Source: Holdemanella biformis DSM 3989 (GTDB lineage Bacteria; Bacillota_I; Bacilli_A; Erysipelotrichales; Erysipelotrichaceae). Taken from it: 43,023 nucleotides of DNA. The stretch is taken from NCBI RefSeq assembly GCF_000156655.1, contig NZ_DS996841.1, positions 142,409-185,431 of the forward strand. Direction: 5' to 3'. This document shows, piece after piece, positions 33,477 through 41,800 of the stretch (within the stretch, counting starts at the first letter, position 1; the number at the start of each line of letters is the position of its first letter). The notes beneath the pieces are model-generated. The model had not been told where the DNA came from. It made no database searches and saw only the letters and a list, made by a program, of their open reading frames with translations. The position numbers were made by a program, and so were the translations under genes.

Positions 33477-34187
33477 TTAAATACCTAAAAACAAATGGCA
33501 GAACAAAGCAGCAAGTAATGCACCTACAAAAGGAGCAATTCCTGGAACTAATAGACCATATTGCCAATCATTATTGGCTTTATTTTTAATAGGTAATAAT
33601 TGGAAGGCCAAACGAGGTCCTAAATCACGAGCTTGATTCATCGCAAATCCAGTTGTTCCTCCAAGACCCATACCAACAGCCCATACAATAAGACCTACTC
33701 CAATTGGTAATTGTGTTTCATATTTTGTAGCAACAGCTAAAATGGCACTCAAGAAAACTGTAGTGGCAATCGTTTCGACAAAGAAGTTTCTTGGCAAATT
33801 TCTGCAGTTTGGATTTGTAGAGAAAATATTGCGAATGGCGATTGGATTTACATTTCCTTCACTTTCTGTAAAATGATCTTTATACATCACATAACAAATC
33901 AAAGCTCCTACAAGTGCGCCTAAAAATTCGGCAATAACGTATGGAATAAAGCTTGTCCATGGAAGCATGCCTAAAACACATTGTGCAAGTACCATGGCAG
34001 GATTCATGCATACGCCACCAAAAATGTATAGACAAACACTTATGCCAAATGCCCATGTTGTGATCGCAAAGATATGTCCGCTTCCGTGGTATTTTGTGTT
34101 TGTCAAAACCTCATCACAATGTACTCCCACACCAAATAAGATCATAAGTCCTGTTGATAAAAATTCCGCAATTAAATTGTGTAACAT
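33477..34187 (-). CDS. Aquaglyceroporin (GlpF/LarD-like MIP channel)
   Basis: 236-residue major intrinsic protein with six helices. The first pore motif is intact (GVCMNPAMVLA); the second reads MNQARDLGPR, with Gln instead of the Pro of NPA but the aquaglyceroporin Asp kept. Sitting 18 nt after larA in the same direction, it probably passes D/L-lactic acid, as LarD does in Lactobacillus plantarum; glycerol is the alternative. Confidence 0.88.
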   Translation of the reverse strand: MLHNLIAEFLSTGLMILFGVGVHCDEVLTNTKYHGSGHIFAITTWAFGISVCLYIFGGVCMNPAMVLAQCVLGMLPWTSFIPYVIAEFLGALVGALICYVMYKDHFTESEGNVNPIAIRNIFSTNPNCRNLPRNFFVETIATTVFLSAILAVATKYETQLPIGVGLIVWAVGMGLGGTTGFAMNQARDLGPRLAFQLLPIKNKANNDWQYGLLVPGIAPFVGALLAALFCHLFLGI

Positions 34188-34205
34188 AAATTCAAATTTC
34201 CTTCC

Positions 34206-35483
34206 TTACATATTTACAACGACACCCAAGCCATCAGGAATGACGGCAACTTTGGCATCTTTTCCTTTTATTTCAAATGCTTTTTCTAAAGCTTCATCTA
34301 CAGTTGTAGCTAAATCCATATGCATATCTTTCACAAGTTGAGGATCTACTAAATCGGAAACCAAAATAACTTTGTGATGAGCTAGAATACGTGCACAGAT
34401 TTGAGAGGTCCATTGATCTGGAACCGTTTCTAAACGAGGTGTATGAATAGCTTTTTGTTCAAATTCTTCTGGATCTTTTACATCGGCAATATTGTGGTAG
34501 AATCCAATACCTCCATGTCCATCACGACATCCTGCAATCATGATGATAATACCATCGGGATTTAATGTAGCTTCAGCAGCTGTCATACCTTTAATGGCTT
34601 GATAAATATTTTGATCCAAAGGATAACCACCATTCGTACTGATTGCGATATCGCAATTGACTTTATTTACACTTGCCAAAGAACGAACAAAATCACAACC
34701 TTTTTCATGAGCTTTTTCCATGTCTCCGGCAAAAGAGCCAATAATCTCATGATTTCCATTCAATACGACATTGACAATAAAGGCAAGTTTAGCCGTTCTT
34801 GCAGCATAAACCATATCTTCATGAATTAAATTGTGCTGCAAATTTCCTGGACGTGATTTTTTATCATTAATAAATTCACCACTATGATTTGCCATAATTG
34901 TTTTATAAGAAGCAATACCAGGCAACACTGATTTTCTTCCTCCAGAGAATCCTGCAAAGAAGTGTGCTTCAATAAAGCCTTCAGAAATCAATAAATCAGC
35001 TTCAGCTGCAACTTTATTGATAATGCAGTCTCCTCCACTTGGTAATTGTCCGATTTTTACCATTGAAGAATCATCTGTTGATACGTGCATGACGATTTCT
35101 TCATTTTTTACAATTTCTTCACCATATTTAGCTACAAGCTCTTCATGAGTACTTTCTCTATGAAATCCTGTCGCAACTAAGATTCGAATACGTGCATCGG
35201 GTGATACACTACGAATTCTTCTTAAAAGAATAGGTGTAATAATTTTTGAAGGTACAGGACGCGTATGGTCTGAGCTAATAATGACAATATTTTTCTTGCC
35301 TTTGGCAAGTTCTTCTAAACTTTTGGATCCAATTGGATTGTTTAACGATTGTTCTACAATTTCATTTTCAGAAAGTGTAGTTTTATAATCGCTTTGTCTT
35401 CCTTCAAGGACACCAGCTAAGTTCTTATCTTCTAATTTGATTTTCATTTGACCTTTATCATAAGGTACATTCATTTCAAACAT
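34206..35483 (-). CDS. larA: Nickel-pincer lactate racemase LarA (or related 2-hydroxyacid racemase)
   Basis: 425-residue enzyme using the nickel-pincer nucleotide cofactor. With the start at 35483 the active-site residues fall at the numbers known from L. plantarum LarA: His108 (ATGFHRE), His174 (IEAHFFAG), Lys184 (GGRKSVLPG) and His200. That agreement and AAGGAG in front support this start over the longer frame to 35546. It shares an operon with the aquaglyceroporin and faces a Crp/Fnr regulator. The cofactor genes larB, larC and larE are not in the window, so they must lie elsewhere. LarA homologues can act on other 2-hydroxyacids. Confidence 0.9.
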   Translation of the reverse strand: MFEMNVPYDKGQMKIKLEDKNLAGVLEGRQSDYKTTLSENEIVEQSLNNPIGSKSLEELAKGKKNIVIISSDHTRPVPSKIITPILLRRIRSVSPDARIRILVATGFHRESTHEELVAKYGEEIVKNEEIVMHVSTDDSSMVKIGQLPSGGDCIINKVAAEADLLISEGFIEAHFFAGFSGGRKSVLPGIASYKTIMANHSGEFINDKKSRPGNLQHNLIHEDMVYAARTAKLAFIVNVVLNGNHEIIGSFAGDMEKAHEKGCDFVRSLASVNKVNCDIAISTNGGYPLDQNIYQAIKGMTAAEATLNPDGIIIMIAGCRDGHGGIGFYHNIADVKDPEEFEQKAIHTPRLETVPDQWTSQICARILAHHKVILVSDLVDPQLVKDMHMDLATTVDEALEKAFEIKGKDAKVAVIPDGLGVVVNM

Positions 35484-35504
35484 TTTTATCTCTCCTTTTT
35501 TTAC

Positions 35505-35528
35505 CCGAATTAATATAATCCGAATTAA
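35505..35528. promoter_or_regulatory. Direct repeat upstream of larA, possible regulator site
   Basis: Two copies of CCGAATTAA are separated by TATAAT (15-bp period), just upstream of the larA ribosome site and 90 nt from the divergent Crp/Fnr gene. They may bind that regulator, although Crp/Fnr sites are usually inverted repeats. Confidence 0.45.
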
Positions 35529-35619
35529 ATAATTATGAAACCTCATTTTATGTTAACATTTGTTGTTTCGAAAAATTTGGAGTATTGTTATAATCCAAAA
35601 CTGGTAAAGGAGAGCGAAT

Positions 35620-36276
35620 ATGGACAATGAATACTTATTAAATTTTTTAAAAAAGAAAAATGTGCCTATTATACAGAAAAAAAGGCACACCTATTTAGCA
35701 TATTATGGGCTTGAACAACAAGATACCTATGTGTTAAAAGAAGGGGTAATTAAGACAAGTATCATCCTGCATGATGGTCGTGAATTCAACATTTCTTATA
35801 TCAATACACCTGATATTATTTCTTTATTAAAAGATGAAGTAAGTCAATATACATCGGCTCCATTTAATGTTCGTGTTGAAAGTGATGTGGCCACATTCTA
35901 TAGAATTCCTCGAGTGTTATTTTGGAGTTATGTAAATCAAGATCAAAAATTACAAGATTATGTAAACGCATATTATCGAGAAAAATTAACGGAAGCTATT
36001 TTCCGCCAACAACTTATGATGATGAATGGAAAAACAGGTGCAATATGCTCCTTCTTATATCAATTAATCCATTTATTTGGTCGAAAAGTAGAGGCGGGTA
36101 TTCTTATTGATTTTCAAATCACAAATGATGATATTGCAGGATTTTGTGGAATTTCCACTCGAAACAGTGTGAGTCGAATTCTTTGTGAGCTAAAAAAGGA
36201 AGGCGTCATTAAGATTGTAAATCAAAAAATATTAATTCTAGATATCGATTATTTAAAACAATATGTGCAATGCTAA
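35620..36276 (+). CDS. Crp/Fnr-family regulator (LarR-like)
   Basis: 218-residue regulator: a cyclic-nucleotide-binding-like beta barrel (about 10-120) without the cAMP-contacting Arg-Ser pair, and a C-terminal helix-turn-helix (NDDIAGFCGISTRNSVSRILCELKKEGVIKI). Only one Cys lies near the HTH, so no Fnr-type cluster is evident. Divergent from larA, it most likely plays the part of LarR, activating lactate racemase in response to a lactate isomer. An extended -10 (TGTTATAAT) and an AAAGGAG site precede it. Confidence 0.88.
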   Translation: MDNEYLLNFLKKKNVPIIQKKRHTYLAYYGLEQQDTYVLKEGVIKTSIILHDGREFNISYINTPDIISLLKDEVSQYTSAPFNVRVESDVATFYRIPRVLFWSYVNQDQKLQDYVNAYYREKLTEAIFRQQLMMMNGKTGAICSFLYQLIHLFGRKVEAGILIDFQITNDDIAGFCGISTRNSVSRILCELKKEGVIKIVNQKILILDIDYLKQYVQC

Positions 36277-36331
36277 ATCTTAATCTGTCCATACATCCTT
36301 ACCAAGTGTTTTTTAGAAGAAGAGGTATTTA

Positions 36332-36874
36332 ATGATGAATAGTATCACCAAAAAACTAGTATCTTGCGCTTTATGCATCGCTTTAGGTGTATTACTTCCA
36401 ATGGCATTTCATGTGATTCCAAATGCTGGAAGCATATTTTTACCAATGCACATTCCTGTATTAATTTGTGGATTATTTTGTGGCTGGCCATATGGTTTAG
36501 CATGTGGAATTATTACACCATTTCTTTCAAGTGTGACAACAGGTATGCCACCTGCAATGATGTTGCCACAAATGATGATTGAACTTGCGGTATATGGTTT
36601 AGTAGCTGGTTTATGTACACAATATATTTCAATGAAGAATGAAATGACAAAACTATATATGAGTTTGATCATTGCGATGCTTGCAGGAAGAATTGTGAAT
36701 GGTTTAGTCAATACATGTATTCTTAGTACACAAGGATATACATTATCTGTATTTATGACAGCTAGCTTTATCACTTGTCTTCCAGGTATCATCCTTCAAT
36801 TGATTGTCATTCCTGTTTTGGTTCGTATTTTAAATAGAAATATTTATAAACAACCAGAAAAAGTTTTAGCTTAA
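36332..36874 (+). CDS. ECF transporter S-component, substrate unknown
   Basis: 180-residue, six-helix membrane protein with the S-component pattern: N-terminal KKLVSCALCIALGVLLPMAFHV, then the PMHIPVLICGLFCGWPYGLACGIITPFLSS segment and GMPPAMMLPQMMIELAVYGL. It needs the shared EcfA/EcfA'/EcfT module, which is not in the window. It lies 55 nt after the lar regulator in the same direction, so it may be part of that unit; a vitamin or nickel-cofactor precursor are possibilities I cannot decide between. Confidence 0.82.
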   Translation: MMNSITKKLVSCALCIALGVLLPMAFHVIPNAGSIFLPMHIPVLICGLFCGWPYGLACGIITPFLSSVTTGMPPAMMLPQMMIELAVYGLVAGLCTQYISMKNEMTKLYMSLIIAMLAGRIVNGLVNTCILSTQGYTLSVFMTASFITCLPGIILQLIVIPVLVRILNRNIYKQPEKVLA

Positions 36875-36882
36875 TGACAAGA

Positions 36883-36921
36883 AAGACCGAATATTCAGAT
36901 TTTAATCTGACATTCGGTCTT
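36883..36921. terminator. Bidirectional terminator between ECF S-component and lipoprotein genes
   Basis: Outer stem AAGACCGAAT / ATTCGGTCTT with an inner TCAGATT / AATCTGA stem, followed by a T7 run on the plus strand and preceded by an A-rich stretch. Confidence 0.85.
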
Positions 36922-36928
36922 TTTTTCA

Positions 36929-37303
36929 TCATTGCCTATCAAAATATTTCTTACCAGAATCTGGATTAAAATAGGTTCGAATATACCCATCCGTGGATAC
37001 AACCACAAATTCATTGGTATTTTCTTTGTAGTATACATCATCTCCATCTTCTTTTTCTCTTTTATGTAAAGAATCTGGATCATTCACAACATCACTGGCA
37101 CTCATTTCGTATTCTTTTAATGATGAAAATCCCATTTCTTTACCATGTTTTTCATAGTGAGACTCTAACAAATCTTCATTACGAAAATGGTATTCTTGAT
37201 AGTCTACGACTACTTGTTTTTGTTCCTTAATTTCACATCCTGTTGGAAGCACAAGTGAGAATATACAAAAAAATAAGAGCAATTTATTCATGATTTTTTT
37301 CAT
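36929..37303 (-). CDS. Small lipoprotein of unknown function
   Basis: 124 residues with a lipoprotein signal: basic start, hydrophobic core (LLLFFCIFSLVL) and lipobox PTGC with Cys at about residue 23. The mature part is charged and holds a GKEMGFSSLKEYEMSASDVVN stretch and FVVSTDGYIRTYFNPDSGKKYFDRQ, which reads like a domain for an exported binding protein; I do not recognise a family. It overlaps the sensor kinase gene by 20 nt and is probably co-translated with it, so it could be an accessory to that sensor. Confidence 0.72.
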   Translation of the reverse strand: MKKIMNKLLLFFCIFSLVLPTGCEIKEQKQVVVDYQEYHFRNEDLLESHYEKHGKEMGFSSLKEYEMSASDVVNDPDSLHKREKEDGDDVYYKENTNEFVVVSTDGYIRTYFNPDSGKKYFDRQ

Positions 37304-39437
37304 ATTGTTTTTTGTACTCCTTTAAACTTAAGCGGTTCGCTCCACCTTTTAAATTTGGATCTTTATATTGTGCTTTATCATCTTCCCATCCACATACTGG
37401 ACAGATTTCATAGCTTCCTGGTCCGGATTGAAATGTATATTTTCCACAAACGGGACACTTAAATGTTAATACTCTTGATAAGGTTAAAATAACTTTATCC
37501 ATATCGATTGGCTTTGCGATATGTCCGTTCATTCCAATGGATAACGCTTTTTGTTTATCCTCTTCAAAGGCATTGGCCGTCATCGCCACGATTGGAATAT
37601 CACTAAGTTCACGAATTTTTTGTGTCGCTTGATAGCCATCCATATTTGGCATTTGAATATCCATCAAAATAAGATCATACTTATTTTCTTTCACTTTTTT
37701 AACACAAGCAATTCCATCATTTACGTGATCTACAATCAATCCATAGTCTGATAAAAGTGTCATCGCAATTTCTGCATTTAAATCATTGTCTTCAGCAAGT
37801 AAAATGTGTTTTCCTTTAAGGTCTATAATATTCGTTTCTTGATTTTTTTCTAACTCACTTTCTTTGGCAATTTCAAAATGAAATTTCATTCGAGTTGTTG
37901 TCCCTTGATTGACTTGACTTGATATTTCAATTGTACCATTCATTAATTCAACCAAAGATTTTACAATTGCTAAACCAAGTCCTGTACCTTTTACGCTCGT
38001 TTGCGTACCTGATTTTTCTCTAGAAAAGTCTTCAAAGGCATGTGGCAAATATGCTTCGCTCATTCCAATACCTGTATCTTGAATCATGCATTGAAACTGG
38101 CCAGATTCTCCTTCTTCTATTTGAATTAAAACCATACCTTCATCAGTATATTTAATGGAATTACCTATAATGTTCAATAATATTTCTTCAAGTTTAATTG
38201 GATCACAATAAATATATGGATGTTGAATTTTTGTCGTACATTGATACTCTAATCCTTTTTCATGAGCTAATTTTTCAAAGACAGAATTCAAAGAATCTAA
38301 CACATCAAATATATTACATGCCTTTATATTCAATGTTTCTTTTCCACTTTCAATACGAGCCATTTCTAAAATGGAATTAATCAAATCTAAAAGAAATTTA
38401 CTAGAAGAATGAATCTTGGATAGATAATCTTTTTCTTTTTCTGCATTTCCAATATTCTTTTCCATCAATTCCGTATATCCCATGATTGCGTTCATAGGTG
38501 TACGAATGTCGTGTGACATACTAAATAAGAAACGAGATTTGGCAGCACTTGCTTCTTGTGCTTTTTTTGCCTGCCATTCAATTTGACTTGCATACTCTAA
38601 ATCTTTTCGATGGCGAATTTCAAATTGAGCAATGGCTGCCGTTACTAGAAAATCAATTAAAACACTCGCAATAACTAAGCTTCTTATTACATATGTATTG
38701 ATCCAACCTTGTTTTGGCACAATTTCAAAATTCCATTTATTGTTGGGAAGCTTACATTTAATTAACAATGTATTTGAATCTATATTTTTTGAGCTTTGTG
38801 CTATTACTATCTTTTCCTTTGTACTACGATCTTTTTTCCAAATCACAAAATCATAAGATGCTTTTTTCAAATCACTTAAGTGAATTTCATCTAAAAATGC
38901 ATCCCAATCAATGACTAAAATGGAAAATCCCCAGAACTCTTCATTCACATAGATTGGATCGTACAATAAAGCTCCTTTTCCACCTTGTTTTAAATCATAC
39001 GGACCTTCCAATGTATATGTCTTTGTATCTTTTGCCAAAGTAGCAGCCTCTTTACGTTCATGTTCTGCCAACATATCCATGCCAATAGCTTTTTGATTTT
39101 CTTTGAAAGGATATACATTTTGAATAATTCCGTTTGGCGCAAGTTCAATTGTCTTAACAGCCGGATCATCTCCATACAGTCTAGATGCGATAGATTGAAA
39201 ATATGCATCATCTAATTCAATGCCCGATTCAATCGTTTTCTTTAGAAAATCCACTTTTTGTATATACGACTCAAGCTTTATTTCAACACGATCGATTGTT
39301 GAGTTTACTGTATATTCCGCTTTTAATTTTTCTTGTTGAATTACGCTGTTACGAATAAACAAACATACCACATTCGTGATAACAGAGATCAACACAAAAC
39401 CAATCAGTATTCGACAAACTAAATATTTATTTTCCAT
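37284..39437 (-). CDS. CHASE-domain hybrid sensor histidine kinase with receiver and CPCC tail
   Basis: 717 residues from ATG 39437. Order: membrane helix 8-28, extracytoplasmic CHASE domain about 70-200, membrane helix about 249-271, HisKA with phospho-His309 (SMSHDIRTP), HATPase with Asn426 in the N box and the GTGLGLA G box, receiver domain about 543-655 with phospho-Asp593 (LILMDIQMP), then a cysteine-rich CPCC zinc-ribbon tail 661-717 (CPVC, CPVCGW). The tail is unusual on a kinase. The frame is open upstream to 39620, but TTGTCA-17-TATAAT ends 6 nt before the ATG and there is no ribosome site, pointing to a leaderless mRNA. Confidence 0.9.
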   Translation of the reverse strand: MENKYLVCRILIGFVLISVITNVVCLFIRNSVIQQEKLKAEYTVNSTIDRVEIKLESYIQKVDFLKKTIESGIELDDAYFQSIASRLYGDDPAVKTIELAPNGIIQNVYPFKENQKAIGMDMLAEHERKEAATLAKDTKTYTLEGPYDLKQGGKGALLYDPIYVNEEFWGFSILVIDWDAFLDEIHLSDLKKASYDFVIWKKDRSTKEKIVIAQSSKNIDSNTLLIKCKLPNNKWNFEIVPKQGWINTYVIRSLVIASVLIDFLVTAAIAQFEIRHRKDLEYASQIEWQAKKAQEASAAKSRFLFSMSHDIRTPMNAIMGYTELMEKNIGNAEKEKDYLSKIHSSSKFLLDLINSILEMARIESGKETLNIKACNIFDVLDSLNSVFEKLAHEKGLEYQCTTKIQHPYIYCDPIKLEEILLNIIGNSIKYTDEGMVLIQIEEGESGQFQCMIQDTGIGMSEAYLPHAFEDFSREKSGTQTSVKGTGLGLAIVKSLVELMNGTIEISSQVNQGTTTRMKFHFEIAKESELEKNQETNIIDLKGKHILLAEDNDLNAEIAMTLLSDYGLIVDHVNDGIACVKKVKENKYDLILMDIQMPNMDGYQATQKIRELSDIPIVAMTANAFEEDKQKALSIGMNGHIAKPIDMDKVILTLSRVLTFKCPVCGKYTFQSGPGSYEICPVCGWEDDKAQYKDPNLKGGANRLSLKEYKKQYEKNHE

Positions 39438-39443
39438 GGTTTC

Positions 39444-39472
39444 ATTATAAAACGAAAAGAGATGTGTGACAA
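39444..39472 (-). promoter_or_regulatory. Consensus promoter of the hybrid kinase, predicted leaderless
   Basis: Minus-strand TTGTCA (one mismatch), 17 bp, TATAAT (perfect). Six bases (GAAACC) separate the -10 box from the ATG, placing +1 on the A of the start codon. Confidence 0.75.
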
Positions 39473-39480
39473 AACAAATA

Positions 39481-41250
39481 TCACACATCTTTTGCGTTAA
39501 ACTTTTCACTATAATGCGATTGCATAGCTTGCCAATCCATAAATAAAACATAGAAAACTCGACCAAAACGTTCGCTTTCCACAATTCTTCCTTGATCAAG
39601 TACAGGAATATAGGTTCCATCTTGTCTTCTCAATTGATAATGAATATAGTCATTCTTACTTCCACTTTCAATTTGATTCCAAATACTAGCTTCTACCGTT
39701 TTTTGTTGATCTTCACAAATTAAGTTTCTAAAACTTTTCTTTGTACCTTTAAATAATGCATCTAGATTTTCATATCCAGCCAAATCTAAAAATTCTTTAT
39801 TGGCATAAAAAATTTCATCATCCTCTTTATCCGCACGATAGATCATAAAGGCTCCAGGTAAGTTTTCAGAAATATCATTTAACACAAATCCTAGTTGTTT
39901 ACGAACACCCGATTGAAAACCTTCCTGATAGGCCATACATCCATTTTTACCATGAAGTTTTACTTCATAAAGAGATGTATCGGCACAACGCATGAGTTGA
40001 GATCTTTCAATCGCATTATTTGGATATTCGGCATATCCAAGTGAGATACTAAAAGAATATATTTGCCCTTTATACATAAATGTTTTTGGTGTTTTTGTGA
40101 ATTCAATCAATGATTCTTTTGCTTCTTTTGCCGTACAATTTGGTAAAAGCATACAGAATTCATCTCCACCATTTCTACCAAGCAATGCAGAAGATGAAAA
40201 AAATTTTTGCATATTTTCAGATAGGCTTATTAAAGCTTTATCCCCATAGGCATGTCCATACATGTCGTTTATTAATTTGAAATCATCTACATCTAATAAT
40301 ACGGCTACACAATGTTCTTTTGGATTTTTTGAAATCATCTTTTCGGCCATTTCATCAAATCCATATCGATTATAAAGCTTAGTCAGTCCATCTTTATGAG
40401 CTAGTTCTTTTAATTCAACTCTTCTTTCATCCAAAAGGAATAAGACTATTGTAAGTCCAGTTAGTAGAAGAACTAAGGATAGTCCTCCAAAGAAAATTAA
40501 ATATAAAGTTGTAGAGTTGCTCCATCCAGCTCCAGGCATGATTTCAAGTTTCCATTTTTCTTTTCCAACAGTCAAATTATAAGTGACTGGGCGAATCATT
40601 TTATCACAATTCGCATCAACCACTACATGTTTCTTATCTAAAACAGACGCTTCTCTTGAAAGTCGATAATTATATTTAAATTTAGATAAAGCGTTTGTCG
40701 AATCCTCAAAAACTTCAGGAACACGCAAAATCGCAATCGTAAATCCCCAAAAATATTCTTGTCCATTTTCATCTTTTAGATAAATAGGATTACGAACAAC
40801 AAGCCCAGAACCTCCTTGTTTCAATTCAATAGGACCTTGGGTAATAGTTATATTATGATCTTTTGCGTAATTTGAAATTTCACCTCGATATGAATCCTTT
40901 AATAAATCAATTTTACCTGTTTCATTTCCTTCTTCAGGATAAATATCTGTTACCACTCCATTTGGTGCTAATTGCACACTTTGCACAGAATAAGACATTA
41001 AATTTTCGGCTATTTTGGAAAAATTTATGATTTGACCATTTCCATTTATTAACAACTGTTTTAAAGTATCTGTTATTTCAATTCCATTTTCAATATCATT
41101 TTCTATATGCTGACCATATGTCACAGCATTTAATTTTGCGATCGTACGCCTATCTTTTTGAATTTGAACATTTGTATTATATGTAAATACGCTCAATAGA
41201 CATATTCCTACAAGAAATACAATCAACGGAACTATAGTCTTTTTCTTCAC
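39481..41250 (-). CDS. CHASE-GGDEF-PAS diguanylate cyclase
   Basis: 589-residue membrane enzyme making cyclic di-GMP. Order: membrane helix about 7-24, CHASE-like sensor about 60-200, membrane helix about 248-272, GGDEF domain about 283-440 with intact GGDEF (361-365) and the substrate segment HAYGDKAL, then a PAS domain about 460-570 at the C-terminus. No RxxD inhibitory site precedes GGDEF. Its sensor resembles that of the adjacent kinase (both have YP-E/K-N, ELKQGGSG/DLKQGGKG and FWGF), suggesting the pair senses a shared class of ligand. Start is GTG after GAGG; an extended -10 TGCTATAAT lies upstream. Confidence 0.92.
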   Translation of the reverse strand: MKKKTIVPLIVFLVGICLLSVFTYNTNVQIQKDRRTIAKLNAVTYGQHIENDIENGIEITDTLKQLLINGNGQIINFSKIAENLMSYSVQSVQLAPNGVVTDIYPEEGNETGKIDLLKDSYRGEISNYAKDHNITITQGPIELKQGGSGLVVRNPIYLKDENGQEYFWGFTIAILRVPEVFEDSTNALSKFKYNYRLSREASVLDKKHVVVDANCDKMIRPVTYNLTVGKEKWKLEIMPGAGWSNSTTLYLIFFGGLSLVLLLTGLTIVLFLLDERRVELKELAHKDGLTKLYNRYGFDEMAEKMISKNPKEHCVAVLLDVDDFKLINDMYGHAYGDKALISLSENMQKFFSSSALLGRNGGDEFCMLLPNCTAKEAKESLIEFTKTPKTFMYKGQIYSFSISLGYAEYPNNAIERSQLMRCADTSLYEVKLHGKNGCMAYQEGFQSGVRKQLGFVLNDISENLPGAFMIYRADKEDDEIFYANKEFLDLAGYENLDALFKGTKKSFRNLICEDQQKTVEASIWNQIESGSKNDYIHYQLRRQDGTYIPVLDQGRIVESERFGRVFYVLFMDWQAMQSHYSEKFNAKDV

Positions 41251-41371
41251 TTTCTTATACCTCGGTTATATTTTCCAATTTTATATTATAGCACAAGTCC
41301 TTATTAGGAACTATAAAATTTTTGTATAATACTTAATGTACGATTGCTGCATAATATCGTCAGTTAAGAAA

Positions 41372-41391
41372 CCTTACTGCTTGCGGTAAGG
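41372..41391 (+). mobile_element. Hairpin resembling an IS200/IS605 right end (remnant)
   Basis: CCTTAC-TGCTTGCG-GTAAGG forms a 6-bp hairpin followed by AGTAGTCAG, which resembles IS200/IS605 right-end structures as I remember them. It lies immediately before the point where the ABC ATPase reading frame begins mid-gene, consistent with an old insertion that cut that gene. Confidence 0.4.
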
Positions 41392-41403
41392 AGTAGTCAG
41401 TAC

Positions 41404-41769
41404 TTATTAAATAAGTTAACGGCACTTGAAAATGTTACTCTATCTATGGATATTGCGAATGTGCATCAAAATGATAAAGAAGTAAGAGCTGTTGAATTAT
41501 TGGAAAAAGTAGGTTTAGATCAAGACCAGATTCATCGTCGTATCTTAAAACTTTCGGGTGGTCAGCAACAAAGAGTAGCCATCGCAAGAGCTTTAAGTTA
41601 TGATCCAAAAATTATCTTGGCAGATAAGCCAATTGGAAATTTAGATTCGGATACGCGGGATGAAATTATGGATATTTTTGATGATTTAAAAGAACAAGGA
41701 AAATGCATTATCATTGTCACACATTCAAAAGAAGTGACCCAAAGAGCCGATAAAGTATATGCATTATAA
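41404..41769 (+). pseudogene. 5'-truncated ABC transporter ATPase
   Basis: The frame reads LLNKLTALENVTLSMDIA from 41404 and continues through the signature motif LSGGQQQRVAIARAL, Walker B KIILADKPIGNLD and the His-loop IVTHSKEV, ending KVYAL. The match starts in the middle of an MacB/LolD-type ATPase; the Walker A and Q-loop are missing, so it cannot bind ATP normally. Walker B also shows DKP where DEP is usual, losing the catalytic Glu. No permease gene is next to it. An IS-like hairpin sits at the break. Confidence 0.88.
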
Positions 41770-41774
41770 GAAAG

Positions 41775-41800
41775 AAAGCGTAGGAATTTTCCAACGCTTT
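41775..41800. terminator. Bidirectional terminator
   Basis: AAAGCGT / ACGCTTT outer stem with a GGAA / TTCC inner stem; flanked by T-run and A-run. Confidence 0.75.

Noticed and set aside
36409-36792. 127-codon minus-strand frame
   Set aside because: It is the antisense of the ECF S-component gene, whose helices and motifs are convincing.
41446-41769. Functional small ABC ATPase
   Set aside because: The homologous frame begins before this ATG, Walker A is missing and Walker B lacks the catalytic Glu, so it is a fragment.
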